Source: 4572-104 sp964535005 (lineage in GTDB: Bacteria; Bacillota_I; Bacilli_A; Izemoplasmatales; Hujiaoplasmataceae). Taken from it: a stretch of 64,000 nt of DNA. The translations under genes were made by a program, and so were the position numbers. The stretch lies in the NCBI GenBank assembly GCA_964535005.1, contig CAZHSG010000002.1:1-64000 (forward strand). Reading direction: 5' to 3'. Below are positions 51,519 to 61,530 of this stretch, piece by piece; within the stretch, counting starts at the first letter, position 1; every line of letters starts with the position of its first letter. Under the pieces are notes generated by a model that saw only the letters and a list, made by a program, of their open reading frames with translations, did no database searches and had not been told where the DNA came from.

Positions 51519-51547
51519 TTGAAATATATATTTATATAATATATAAT
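51519..51547 (+). promoter_or_regulatory. Promoter of the coiled-coil operon
   Basis: TTGAAA (51519-51524), a 17-nt spacer and TATAAT (51542-51547), 31 nt before the first ATG, a near-consensus promoter. Confidence 0.85.
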
Positions 51548-51577
51548 GAATTATAGAAACATCAATGGAGTGGAAAA

Positions 51578-54500
51578 ATGCCAAAAAAAGAGGATATCTT
51601 ACTAAAATGCTATTTTGAATTTCCAGAGTATCTTAAATTCCACAAAGACCGTTTAAGGGAACTTGAACGGAGTTTTTTGAATGCAAAAAATGATTACTCA
51701 AGTTACATTGATGAAATTGATAAAGAGTTCAGTGTTAAAGAATCTAAACTTGTTGCCAAATACTACCAAATAGAATTACTTCATGAACAAAAGGCTACTG
51801 AGATAGAAAATGATTTTAAAGAACGATTTAATTACCTTTTGGATGAGGTTGATTCACACAACCAAAAAACTCAAGATTTTTACAAAGACGAAGATGATGT
51901 ATATTCAAATATACTTAATCAATTTGAAGAGAGAAAAGGTGAAGCTTTTAATACCTATCTAAGATTGACAAAAGAAACCAATTACACAATAGACAAAGAA
52001 ATGAAAGTTCACCGTATATTTATTAATGAAGAACAAAGTAAATTAGAATCTAAAAATATTGAATATCAAGATCTTAATGCTACTTTGTCTAATAAATTAT
52101 TATGGACAATGGAAAAGGCTAAAAATTCATTAGCTAAACTAAATACTTCTCTTACCAAAGAAGGTACAGAGAATAAAGAGTTCCTCGATGAAACAATTAA
52201 TGACTCACTAGGTCATTTAGTTGATTCTAGAGAAGTTATGTTAGCTCTATTTAGAACATCGACTGCCAGATTTGATGACGAAAAGAATCGAATTCAAGGT
52301 ATATCTAAAAACAAAAGAAAACCACATTCTGAACTAAATCAAAAAATGATTCATACTTTTGTTAAACAAATCAGAGATGTCAACCAAAAGGGAAAAACAT
52401 TTGAAGCAATGATAAAACAAGAATTGTCATTGTCTTTATCTATGCTTTATCCAAAAATCATTGAAGCTGATGCAAAGAAAAACTTAGATGCTCTAAGAAA
52501 ATATATCCTTCAAAAAGAGATAATTGAAAAGAAAGCTAACTATTTACTAAATCGAAATCAAACAATGGCTGATCTGCTAATATCTAAATATCAAAATGAA
52601 ATCAAAAAGATTAAAATTGATTCCTATAAACGTTTTGAAGAAATCAAACTTGCATACTCTGCTCCTGCTGCTTTCTTCCAAAACTCTATAAATATCTATT
52701 CTAACTTTGCATTCTATCTAAATGAGACCTATGAAGATCTATATAGAATGTTAGAAAAATTTAAAATGTATAACCAAGATTACATTGATTTTAAAAAAGA
52801 CTACATCCATAACTCAGATAAAAGTTTTGAAGACTATAAAATCAAGTTGTTAGTTAAAGTTAACGACATAACTAATAGATTAACAGAATATATATCAAAA
52901 ATTGACGGATTATCAAATGATATAGTTACACTAGAATCTAATAATCGACTAGAAATAGCTGAAATTCGTAAGAAAATGGAAAATTTAGAGGTTTTTGGTG
53001 ATTACCAAAAATACATTGGTTCTTTAGAAAATGACCAATATTTTGCGATGTATCAACACAATAAAAATATTGAAAAGATTCAGATTGAATCAAATTATAC
53101 AAATAGTCTCTACAATGTAAACAAAGATGTTCTATTGCTTAATCAAAATAAACTTGAATACTTAGAATACCAAGAACACATGATTAAAGTATCTAAACAC
53201 GAAAAGAAAATTCATGATCTAGCTCAAAAAAGAAAAATTGAAGAAGCAAAAGCCAAGTATCACCAAAAAGTCGACCAAGTTGTTGGACTAAGAGAATTAG
53301 CTAAACATAAAATTATATTTAATGCAAAAAAAACTAATTATGGCTATGCTCAAGGTTATGCTGAATATCTAGAGGAAGAAAGAAGAAAGAATGGAATTGG
53401 CTCAACGGAAGTTATTAATTTTATTCACCATGTCCAAAATCTTATGGATGTTAATTTAAATCAAACAAAACAGATTAACGACTATATTAAAACAACTGAT
53501 GATGACTACGCTTATCTTCGTTCTTTAGAAAAGAATCGTTTAGATTTACTAACACAAATTGACAATAACACGAATAAGAAAAATCATATATGTGAAACTG
53601 CATGTAGACTTTATCAAGAAGACATAAATAAAAAACTAACTGATTCTAATAATCTCATTGATAGATATTTACTTATAATTAAGCAACATCTTCTACTTGA
53701 ACAATCTATTGATACAACTCAAAATGAAGTTATTGCTAAAAATGGTTATAAAAACGAAATTTCAGCTGCAATTAGTTACGTCTACACAGAAATTGTAAGG
53801 CTAGCTTATAAATATCAAATCCCTAAATCAATAAAAAACCTAGATAATCTTGTGGAAAATTGTCTTGCAGAGTTAGTATTTAATAACATAAACAAATTTA
53901 AAAAAATAAATAGAACTAAATCTCCTAAAACCTCCAAGAAAACTCTAGTCAGCTATTATATTGAAACTCACACACTATTAGAAAAATTTCAAAGGGGTAT
54001 CAACACTCAGTTAGAAATAATCCTGAATGAAACAACTAAAAATGACCGTTTGTTCATTAAAAACACAATAAAAAAAGCTGGAAACACCAAGAAAATTATC
54101 AACAAAGAGTACGATAACTTAGATAACCAAGCACTAAAAAATAACAAATCACAAAAGAAACAGTTAAGACACCTAAACATTTACTCACATAAAATAAATA
54201 ACGTTTACAAAAAACAAGTGTCAGACATCAATAAAGAATATCTTGCTAAGGTTAAAGAGTCTTCTGAAATAGCTGGACTAATCAATAAAAACTTTACAAA
54301 AATTGTTGAACGTAATAATAGAAAACTCAAAAGTATGTTGAAGTTTATGAATAAACTATTCAAAACGGAACAAAAACACCTAGATATTCAATTTGCTAGT
54401 TACCAAAAAGCCATTCAACATATAGAGATTGAATATGATAATAGCCATACTAAAGAAGTTTCCTATATTAAATATCTATATCAAAATAAAGATGTAGAAG

Positions 54501-55030
54501 CAAACAAAACTATTATGGTGCTAGAAAATAAAATAAGTAGTCTACCAATAGAGAAAAAAAATCACTACATGGTCATTAAAAAAGACCGTAATGACTTACA
54601 AATACTCAAAAATAAAGAACTAACAAAACAGTACGCGGAAATAGAAAGAGACAAATTTGTATCTAGGCCAAAATATTTACATGAAATAGAAAAAGTTAAA
54701 AAAAGGTTACCTGATGACTATGTAAATCTTTATACCGAAATTCAAGCATTAGAATTTGAATACCTAAACCAATTTGTTGAAATAAACAATGAGTATGACG
54801 AAAACTATCAAGACTATATATTAAACCAATCTGGTAATAGTAAAATCCTACAAGAAAACTCGCCTTTATATATGCCTTTTGTAGATATTAACACATACTA
54901 TGAAAACTTATTGAAGACAACATCTCAAGCATATAAAGAATCTTTATCAAAGAGCAAAAAAACTCGAGATACTTTAAAAAAAGAACTTCAAGATTCCCAG
55001 GAAAAACAAAAACGAATAATTAACGTATAG
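51578..55030 (+). CDS. Giant coiled-coil protein of unknown function, 1150 residues
   Basis: First gene of a two-gene operon, with GGAGTGG before the ATG. The product is almost entirely helical: rich in Lys, Glu, Asn, Ile and Tyr, nearly free of Pro and Gly, with one Trp (in NKLLWTMEK, about residue 187). No signal peptide, membrane helix, P-loop or other known motif is visible. Long runs such as KIHDLAQKRKIEEAKAKYHQ show coiled-coil spacing. It ends in KSKKTRDTLKKELQDSQEK. Size and makeup suggest a cytoplasmic cytoskeletal or scaffold protein. That is inference; I do not recognise the family. Confidence 0.8.
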   Translation: MPKKEDILLKCYFEFPEYLKFHKDRLRELERSFLNAKNDYSSYIDEIDKEFSVKESKLVAKYYQIELLHEQKATEIENDFKERFNYLLDEVDSHNQKTQDFYKDEDDVYSNILNQFEERKGEAFNTYLRLTKETNYTIDKEMKVHRIFINEEQSKLESKNIEYQDLNATLSNKLLWTMEKAKNSLAKLNTSLTKEGTENKEFLDETINDSLGHLVDSREVMLALFRTSTARFDDEKNRIQGISKNKRKPHSELNQKMIHTFVKQIRDVNQKGKTFEAMIKQELSLSLSMLYPKIIEADAKKNLDALRKYILQKEIIEKKANYLLNRNQTMADLLISKYQNEIKKIKIDSYKRFEEIKLAYSAPAAFFQNSINIYSNFAFYLNETYEDLYRMLEKFKMYNQDYIDFKKDYIHNSDKSFEDYKIKLLVKVNDITNRLTEYISKIDGLSNDIVTLESNNRLEIAEIRKKMENLEVFGDYQKYIGSLENDQYFAMYQHNKNIEKIQIESNYTNSLYNVNKDVLLLNQNKLEYLEYQEHMIKVSKHEKKIHDLAQKRKIEEAKAKYHQKVDQVVGLRELAKHKIIFNAKKTNYGYAQGYAEYLEEERRKNGIGSTEVINFIHHVQNLMDVNLNQTKQINDYIKTTDDDYAYLRSLEKNRLDLLTQIDNNTNKKNHICETACRLYQEDINKKLTDSNNLIDRYLLIIKQHLLLEQSIDTTQNEVIAKNGYKNEISAAISYVYTEIVRLAYKYQIPKSIKNLDNLVENCLAELVFNNINKFKKINRTKSPKTSKKTLVSYYIETHTLLEKFQRGINTQLEIILNETTKNDRLFIKNTIKKAGNTKKIINKEYDNLDNQALKNNKSQKKQLRHLNIYSHKINNVYKKQVSDINKEYLAKVKESSEIAGLINKNFTKIVERNNRKLKSMLKFMNKLFKTEQKHLDIQFASYQKAIQHIEIEYDNSHTKEVSYIKYLYQNKDVEANKTIMVLENKISSLPIEKKNHYMVIKKDRNDLQILKNKELTKQYAEIERDKFVSRPKYLHEIEKVKKRLPDDYVNLYTEIQALEFEYLNQFVEINNEYDENYQDYILNQSGNSKILQENSPLYMPFVDINTYYENLLKTTSQAYKESLSKSKKTRDTLKKELQDSQEKQKRIINV

Positions 55031-55039
55031 GAGGTATAG

Positions 55040-57967
55040 ATGGCTAAAAATAGCGTGTCAATCAACTTAGACAATTTTAAGAACTACGAAGAAAAACTCA
55101 AAATGGCATCGGACAAAGAATTAAAGATGTTTGAAGACTTCTACGCTCAAATAAAAAATCACGCAGAAGGACACAGACACACTACTTTAAATAACCTACA
55201 TGATTCAAAAGAATCACTATCTAATCTAAAAATAAAAGCTGAAAGCTTAAAAGATAGTGTTTTTACCCATGATGAAACTATAATCGTTGATCGCCAAACC
55301 ATTATCTCAGAAACAGAACAAGAAATTCATAATGAAAATCGCAACGTTCTTGACAATGAATTCAGACAAGCTGGCGAGGGTATCGATTCTTTAGACTATC
55401 TAAACAAAGCTTCCATTCAAACCAAATACAACTTCTTCGATCAATTTAGAACCCATTACGCAAATCAAATTCTTGATTTTGATTACATGTATGATTTTTA
55501 TAAAACCAAAGTCACAGAATTTAATGATATTTTAAATCGATATCATCAAGAAATTTTAGTTTCATTCCAAGAATTAGATGATGATATCACTGATATGGAT
55601 ACAAGAATCTCATTACTAATTCAACAAAAAAACTCTAAATTACTGGATATTAACTTATTCTACACAAAGGAAATGAAAAACTATCTTGATAATCAATTGA
55701 CTTTCACCATTGAAGAAGATCCTACATCTTTGACTATTCAAGCATTAATTTCAGATAAAATTGTACAATTAGATACTTTTAAAAATCATTTGCACCAACA
55801 AGAGCAAAAAGTTAAGAAGATTCTAAACGATGAATACCTAGCTATCTATAACAAAACATTAGATCGCTTACTAAAACGCATGGGTAATCTTTTAATGGAG
55901 GATACTACTTTCTATCAACATCCCGAAGAAAGTATCCTAGGACTTAAACAAGAGATTGCTGAAGCCGAAGAGAATGATTTTGTCACATTAAAACTTCTAA
56001 TAAATAAATACAATAAAGCAATCAAATACAAAAAAGAAAAAATCGAATGTGAAAAACATGCTAAAACACTCACAAAAAGTTTTTTGAATTTAAAAAAAGA
56101 CATCTTTTTAGAATATCAAAAAGACTCAAAAAATCTTGTTTTTCAAATAGAAAAATATTATAAATTATACTTAGAATTATTGAAAATAGACCCATTTTTA
56201 GCGCAAATAATTGGAGATAATTCAACAAAAATAATCAAAGATGAAGTTAATTTTTTGTCAATCTTACAAGTAAACAAAGAACACAAAATTAATGTCAACT
56301 TTGATATTAAAACTCTAAAATTAAAACAACAAATTAATCAGATTGAAGCAAAATTAAGTTACCAAGCAGAAAGACTTATGTCTTTGCAAGATATCGAATT
56401 ACTGAATACTATTAAAGATATCCAGATATTCTTTGTTGAACACCAAGGGAATTCCGCACTAATCCTTAATTCACTAGCTAAAGAAAAATACATAATTGAA
56501 AGATTAGAAAAAGCAATTAACTATCATATGGAGTATTTACTTAAGGAAAGCAACCTTAATCGCAAATTTCTATCAATGGTTACTCAGATCCTTGAATCAC
56601 ATATCCGTGATAATGAGTCACATAACATCCGAGTGGTTGATGCAGCTTCTAAAATTAAGTTAGCTCTAAAAGAATATGATATTTTAGCGCTTCATTTCAA
56701 TACAATGTATCAAAATGAAAAGAACTTCTTAGTAATGCAATCAAACAGAGTTTCGGAAGAAACCAAAATCAATAACGAATTTATTCTAGGTACATTTAAA
56801 AACCAAATGCGCTTCTCAAGCGAACAGATTATGTTGGCTAACGACGAATATAAACTTCGTGTAGAAGCAATCATGCGTGCAATCGACGAAGAACGAAATT
56901 ACTACTACGATGTTATTGATAACCGTCTTAAGACCTATAAAGAGAAACAGAAAAATATTTCTGACGAATATCAAGCAAAACTATATCACGACTCATATAT
57001 CTTAACTGAGGCCGCTGACAAACACCACAAAAAGTCTCTAGAAAAACAAATAGCAAAAAACAAAAAGGTACATGATCATCTAATTTATGAAATTGATGAG
57101 GATATAGCTAAAGACAAGTCCATATCAGATACTAAACGCAGACTTAGAGAGCTAGATGCTCATTTTGAAGCCGCAATTGAAGATGCCAACATGCTAAGAG
57201 ATGATACAATTAATGAGATGACAGAACTTTATTCAGAGGCAGAAAATAAATTTAATGCTTTAAAACCATACCTAGAGAATAAAGTTAATATTCTTGACCC
57301 AACTTTCTTTAAATCTCTAGAAAAAATCAAGGAAAGACAAGGTTACAAATTAAAGGTAGCCCAAATCGAACTTGAAGATGCAACCAAGGAATTAATGGAT
57401 GAATATTTAAAAGTATACTTTGAGGATAAACCAGAGATAGATAAAGAACTATATCTATCCCAAATTGATCAACTTGAAGAAGAAAGAGCACAAATCAAAA
57501 ATGAGTATGGTAAAAAAGTTGAAAAATCTGACTTATTATACTTAACTAAGATTAAATCTCTAGAAGATGAAGTTGTTGCGATAAAATCTAAACTTAAAAA
57601 TTTAGAGTCAACAGTTCTTAGTAAAAATGAGAAAACAATGCACTCAAAACTTGGTGAATTAGATGGACTAGAAAAACGACACGTTACATATGTAACTAAA
57701 CAAGGAACTTCTTTCCAAAGTGAAATACAAAATTTAACCAATGAATACAGCCAATCTCTAATTCAAAACCAAAAGTACTATGACAATTTAAGTATGGCTT
57801 TCAATAAGATCTTAGATTCATATTATCCCTATCTTAAAGGAGCTAAGAATAATAAGGTAATAAAACAGATTGTCAAACAAAATGAAAAACGCTTGAATAC
57901 TCAGAAAACGAAAGAAATCAAAAAAATGGTAAAAGATAGTAAAATGACCGATTATCTAGTTAAGTAA
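55040..57967 (+). CDS. Giant coiled-coil protein of unknown function, 975 residues
   Basis: Starts 9 nt after the 1150-residue gene, with TAGGAGG before the ATG, and ends in a strong terminator. It has the same style as its neighbour: helical, Lys/Glu/Asp/Asn-rich, no Trp, no membrane segment or signal. The most regular coiled coil is about residues 650-900 (AKDKSISDTKRRLRELDAHF, then QIDQLEEERAQIKNEYG). The C-terminus is very basic (EKRLNTQKTKEIKKMVKD). The pair may be distant paralogues or subunits of one filament or scaffold; neither can be shown here. Confidence 0.8.
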   Translation: MAKNSVSINLDNFKNYEEKLKMASDKELKMFEDFYAQIKNHAEGHRHTTLNNLHDSKESLSNLKIKAESLKDSVFTHDETIIVDRQTIISETEQEIHNENRNVLDNEFRQAGEGIDSLDYLNKASIQTKYNFFDQFRTHYANQILDFDYMYDFYKTKVTEFNDILNRYHQEILVSFQELDDDITDMDTRISLLIQQKNSKLLDINLFYTKEMKNYLDNQLTFTIEEDPTSLTIQALISDKIVQLDTFKNHLHQQEQKVKKILNDEYLAIYNKTLDRLLKRMGNLLMEDTTFYQHPEESILGLKQEIAEAEENDFVTLKLLINKYNKAIKYKKEKIECEKHAKTLTKSFLNLKKDIFLEYQKDSKNLVFQIEKYYKLYLELLKIDPFLAQIIGDNSTKIIKDEVNFLSILQVNKEHKINVNFDIKTLKLKQQINQIEAKLSYQAERLMSLQDIELLNTIKDIQIFFVEHQGNSALILNSLAKEKYIIERLEKAINYHMEYLLKESNLNRKFLSMVTQILESHIRDNESHNIRVVDAASKIKLALKEYDILALHFNTMYQNEKNFLVMQSNRVSEETKINNEFILGTFKNQMRFSSEQIMLANDEYKLRVEAIMRAIDEERNYYYDVIDNRLKTYKEKQKNISDEYQAKLYHDSYILTEAADKHHKKSLEKQIAKNKKVHDHLIYEIDEDIAKDKSISDTKRRLRELDAHFEAAIEDANMLRDDTINEMTELYSEAENKFNALKPYLENKVNILDPTFFKSLEKIKERQGYKLKVAQIELEDATKELMDEYLKVYFEDKPEIDKELYLSQIDQLEEERAQIKNEYGKKVEKSDLLYLTKIKSLEDEVVAIKSKLKNLESTVLSKNEKTMHSKLGELDGLEKRHVTYVTKQGTSFQSEIQNLTNEYSQSLIQNQKYYDNLSMAFNKILDSYYPYLKGAKNNKVIKQIVKQNEKRLNTQKTKEIKKMVKDSKMTDYLVK

Positions 57968-57983
57968 TATATTTATATAAAGA

Positions 57984-58020
57984 AAAAAACAACAATTCAA
58001 TTGAATTTGTTGTTTTTATT
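57984..58020 (+). terminator. Bidirectional terminator between the coiled-coil operon and deoB
   Basis: A near-palindrome AAACAACAATTCAA / TTGAATTTGTTGTTT (one bulged base) with T-runs on both strands, between convergent genes. Confidence 0.9.
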
Positions 58021-58034
58021 TTCAGTATTATTTT

Positions 58035-59213
58035 CTATTCTAATGTCTTTAGTAAGCTTTTACCAATTTCAGTTCCCTTAAGGTTAAAATTCCTAGCAAT
58101 TGTAGCTCCTATGTCTGCGAATGTATCACTTACTGGTAAAAATTGACCTTTATATTCGTGAGCATAGATAAATAGTGGTACATATTCTCTAGTATGGTCA
58201 GTTCCGTGGTGAGTTGGATCATTACCATGGTCTGCAGTAATTATTAGCAAATCATCGTTGTTTAATTTAGTTAACATAAATCCTAAATCTTTGTCAAACT
58301 CTTCCATTGCCATCTTGTAGCCTAAAGGGTCTCTTCTATGACCATATAAAGCATCAAAATCAACTAGATTAGTGAAGCAAAGACCAGTAAATTCTTCTTC
58401 AATCAAATTTGTAGTTATTTCCATTCCATTGTGGTTTGAAACAATTGAGTGATGATCTGTAATTCCACTTCCATTAAATATATCCTTAATTTTACCAACA
58501 GATATAACGTCAAACTTAGAATCAGCTAAAACATTAAGGACTGTTTGGCTCGTTGGATTTAATGCATAATCATGACGATTTGTAGTCCTTTTAAATCCAT
58601 CTTTCGGATTACCAAGATATGGTCTTGCAATAATTCTACCGACTTTCCATTTTTCCTGTAAAGTTAATTCTCTTACCTTATGGCAGATATCATATAACTC
58701 TTCTAAAGGGATTATTTCTTCATGAGCCGCGATTTGCAATACAGAGTCAGCACTAGTATAAACAATAAGGTCTCCTGTCTTCATTTGTTGTTCACCTAAA
58801 TCTTTAAGGATTTCAGTACCAGAAGCAGAAATATTACCAATAACTTTTCTACCAGATAGTTTTTCTATTTCATCTATCAATTCTTTTGGAAACCCTGAAT
58901 CTGTAAAGGTCTTGAAAGGTATTGTTGTTTTAATCCCCATCATTTCCCAATGTCCAGTCAATGTATCTTTCCCATTTGATAATTCAGCCATTTTTAAAGT
59001 GTTAGCTCTTGGGTGTATTACTGGTGGCACTCCTAGTATATCTGTTAGGTTACCATAGCCAAAAGAACCAAGTACAGGCAGATTTACACCACCTGTTGCT
59101 TTTGCTAAATTTCCGATTGTGTTCGCTCCAACATCATTGAATTTTTTTGCGTCTGGCATTTCACCTACGCCTACTGAGTCAATAACTATTAGAAATACTC
59201 TTTTAAATTTCAT
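58035..59213 (-). CDS. deoB: Phosphopentomutase
   Basis: A 392-residue alkaline-phosphatase-fold enzyme converting (deoxy)ribose-1-phosphate to the 5-phosphate, linking DeoD to DeoC. Metal ligands are in IVIDSVGVGEMPDA near the start and LIITADHGNDPTHHGTDHT near the end; the phosphothreonine region is GKDTLTGHWEMMGI. AAGGAAGGAA precedes the ATG. It lies 2 nt after xerD, apart from the deoC-deoD operon. xerD-deoB neighbours occur in other Firmicutes. Confidence 0.96.
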   Translation of the reverse strand: MKFKRVFLIVIDSVGVGEMPDAKKFNDVGANTIGNLAKATGGVNLPVLGSFGYGNLTDILGVPPVIHPRANTLKMAELSNGKDTLTGHWEMMGIKTTIPFKTFTDSGFPKELIDEIEKLSGRKVIGNISASGTEILKDLGEQQMKTGDLIVYTSADSVLQIAAHEEIIPLEELYDICHKVRELTLQEKWKVGRIIARPYLGNPKDGFKRTTNRHDYALNPTSQTVLNVLADSKFDVISVGKIKDIFNGSGITDHHSIVSNHNGMEITTNLIEEEFTGLCFTNLVDFDALYGHRRDPLGYKMAMEEFDKDLGFMLTKLNNDDLLIITADHGNDPTHHGTDHTREYVPLFIYAHEYKGQFLPVSDTFADIGATIARNFNLKGTEIGKSLLKTLE

Positions 59214-59215
59214 TT

Positions 59216-60124
59216 TTATTCCTTCTTTCCTTTTGCCCGCGGATGTTTCAATTCGTATTCGCTTTGAATCCGTTTTTTTGTTATATGTGTATAGTTTTCT
59301 GTTGTCATAATATCCTCGTGACCTAACAGTTCTTGTACACTTTTAAGATTAGCTCCATTTTCTAATAAATGGGTAGCAAAAGAATGTCTTAATGTATGTG
59401 GAGACATTTTCTTTTGAATCTTAGATTTATCCGCGATATTTTGTATTATTTTATAAAAGCCTACACGGCTTAATTTTGCACCATTTTTATTAATAAATAA
59501 TAGTTCTCTGTTCTTCGGATTAAGTTTTGGTCTAGCTTCAATTAGATAGGTTCTAATCGCAAAGATCGATTCTTCACCTAATGGTACTATTCTTTCTTTA
59601 TTACCTTTACCAGTTATGTTTACTAGATTCATATTTAGATGTAAATCCGAGATTTGTAAATCTAAGAGTTCTGTGACTCTAAGACCAGATCCGTATGCTA
59701 ATTCTACCATAGCACGGTTTCTTAAATCAAGTGGTTTGCCTAAACCATTGCTTGCATCGATAAATCTGTTAATTTCTTCTATATTCAATACCGATGGTAA
59801 AGTTTTTGGTGTTACTGGTTTTTTTACTCTAGCAACAACATCAGAATCAACAATTTTTTCTTGTAAAAGATACTTATGAAAAGAGTGTATTGAAGAGATT
59901 TTTCTTGTTATCGATTTTGGGCTAATTTGTTTTCTAGATAAACTTTTTACAAAGTTATCAACATGTTTTTTTTCAATGAGATTGAAGTCTCTAAATTTAT
60001 AGTTTTTAGCTAAAAACCCTAGATACTCCTTCAAATCCCTTTCATAGGATAAAATTGTATTTTTAGCCAGGTTTTTAGTAATCTTTAAATAATAGATATA
60101 CTCCTTTAACGTTCCAGTTAACAT
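59216..60124 (-). CDS. xerD: Site-specific tyrosine recombinase, XerD/XerC type
   Basis: A 302-residue recombinase. The N-terminal core-binding SAM-like domain covers about 1-95. Catalytic residues: Arg in YGSGLRVTELLDL, Lys in TGKGNKERIVPLG, HxxR in SPHTLRHSFATHLL, His in LLGHEDIMTTENYTH, and the nucleophile Tyr in the same segment. It resolves chromosome dimers at dif. The pairing with deoB favours XerD; no phage genes are near, so it is not a prophage integrase. Its start overlaps nothing and lies 8 nt after hemW. Confidence 0.93.
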   Translation of the reverse strand: MLTGTLKEYIYYLKITKNLAKNTILSYERDLKEYLGFLAKNYKFRDFNLIEKKHVDNFVKSLSRKQISPKSITRKISSIHSFHKYLLQEKIVDSDVVARVKKPVTPKTLPSVLNIEEINRFIDASNGLGKPLDLRNRAMVELAYGSGLRVTELLDLQISDLHLNMNLVNITGKGNKERIVPLGEESIFAIRTYLIEARPKLNPKNRELLFINKNGAKLSRVGFYKIIQNIADKSKIQKKMSPHTLRHSFATHLLENGANLKSVQELLGHEDIMTTENYTHITKKRIQSEYELKHPRAKGKKE

Positions 60125-60132
60125 ATGATTAC

Positions 60133-61242
60133 CTATATTATTTCTAGATATACTTGATTAGATAACTCCATACCTTTTTTAGAAAATTTTAGGTATGAGT
60201 TTTTTATAACAAGTAAACCATTTTTTAGATGTTTTTTTAGGCCAGGATACAATTCAAATACATCTTCTTTATACTTGGTAGAAAAGTCATTTAAATTAAT
60301 ACCTTCTGTTTTTCTTAACCCAAGAAGAATATACTCCATTACAGGATTAAAGTCTTCTTCTGTGTTCGTAAAATCTTTTTGATTGATTTTGTTAATATAA
60401 TTAGTAATTAGATTGGGATTCTTAAAGCGTTTATTATCATACTGAGAAGCTGCATTTAATCCGACTCCAAGATATTCGTCTAGATTCCAATAGAGAAGAT
60501 TATGAGCTGATTCTAATCCATTTTTAGCGTAGTTACTTATTTCGTAACGGTTGTATCCTAATTCAAGTAATGAATCACGAATATACTCGCTGTAATCAGC
60601 TTCCAAATCGGATGATAAGGGAGTTACTTGTTTTTGCGATATCAAGTAACTTAAAAGTGTATTCTCTTCTACTATAAGCGAATAATAGGATATATGGGGT
60701 GGTTTGATAGTTTTTATATAACTTAAATCCGTTTTTATGCTATCCATAGTTTGATTTGGTATACTATGGATAAAATCAAGGTTAATATTGTTAATTCCAT
60801 TCGCTCTTAAAAGTTCAATACCTTTATTTACATCTTCTTTTTTATGAGTTCTATTTAGAAACTTCAATAATCCATTATCCATTGTTTGAACACCAAGACT
60901 AACTCTATTTATATTGCGTTTTTTAATTATATCAATGAAATCTTGATTGATATCATTAGGATTTGCTTCAATTGTATATTCACTAAGATTTTTTACATCA
61001 ATGTAATCTGAAATCCTCTTCAAAAGCAGGTCCAATAATTCTAAATCTAAACTACTAGGAGTTCCGCCACCTATGTAGATTGTCTCTAAATTAGTGTATT
61101 TGTATACATGAAAATCCAATTCTTTAATTAAAGCATCAATGTATTTAGTTTTTAATTCTTGGTTCGCTACCATTTTGCAAAAATCACAATAGGTACAGAT
61201 ACTATCACAAAAAGGAATGTGAATGTATAATCCTTTAATCAT
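60133..61242 (-). CDS. hemW: Radical SAM protein HemW (HemN-like)
   Basis: About 369 residues. It starts IKGLYIHIPFCDSICTYCDF, with the radical SAM cluster CxxxCxxC. Further motifs are TIYIGGGTPSSLD, RVSLGVQTMDNGLLKFLNR, and NLDFIHSIPNQTMDSI. It is the HemW type, implicated in heme delivery, not a proven coproporphyrinogen oxidase. I chose ATG 61242, after GGTG; a GTG at 61251 lies inside that site. It heads hemW-xerD-deoB. Confidence 0.93.
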   Translation of the reverse strand: MIKGLYIHIPFCDSICTYCDFCKMVANQELKTKYIDALIKELDFHVYKYTNLETIYIGGGTPSSLDLELLDLLLKRISDYIDVKNLSEYTIEANPNDINQDFIDIIKKRNINRVSLGVQTMDNGLLKFLNRTHKKEDVNKGIELLRANGINNINLDFIHSIPNQTMDSIKTDLSYIKTIKPPHISYYSLIVEENTLLSYLISQKQVTPLSSDLEADYSEYIRDSLLELGYNRYEISNYAKNGLESAHNLLYWNLDEYLGVGLNAASQYDNKRFKNPNLITNYINKINQKDFTNTEEDFNPVMEYILLGLRKTEGINLNDFSTKYKEDVFELYPGLKKHLKNGLLVIKNSYLKFSKKGMELSNQVYLEII

Positions 61243-61254
61243 TTTAATCACCAG

Positions 61255-61272
61255 TATTATGTTAACATAATA
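61255..61272 (-). promoter_or_regulatory. Perfect palindrome in the hemW leader
   Basis: TATTATGTTAACATAATA (18 nt, perfectly symmetric) lies 12 nt before the hemW ATG and downstream of its promoter. It could be an operator that blocks elongation, or an RNA hairpin close to the ribosome binding site. Confidence 0.5.
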
Positions 61273-61308
61273 TATTAATTATTAAAAGTAAATAGTCTGA
61301 GAAATAAG

Positions 61309-61337
61309 ATTATACTATAAATTAATCATTATATAAA
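61309..61337 (-). promoter_or_regulatory. Promoter of hemW-xerD-deoB
   Basis: On the minus strand TTTATA (61337-61332), a 17-nt spacer and TATAAT (61314-61309), about 67 nt before the ATG. Confidence 0.65.
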
Positions 61338-61503
61338 TAGTTTTATTGTATTTAGGTTATATTCATGCGAAAAGATTTTGTATAATTATTACATAAATAC
61401 AATAATTTTTAAAATTTTGAAAGAATTATTGTGATGAAACTAGAAAATCCTTTGGTCCAGAACTTACCAAATTATTTAACACAAAAGGGGACAAATAAAT
61501 AAC

Positions 61504-61527
61504 AATAGCGCCCAAACGGACGCTATT
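61504..61527 (-). terminator. Hairpin after lepA
   Basis: On the minus strand, AATAGCGTCC / GGGCGCTATT (one G-U) with a 4-nt loop, directly after the lepA stop. The T-run is interrupted (GTTATTTATTTG), so it is a moderate terminator. The 160 nt to its left hold no certain gene. Confidence 0.7.
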
Positions 61528-61530
61528 TAT

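Noticed and set aside
59216..60124. Tyrosine recombinase as a prophage or island integrase
   Set aside because: No phage or transfer genes, no tRNA and no flanking direct repeats nearby; it sits in a hemW-xerD-deoB operon typical of a chromosomal XerD.
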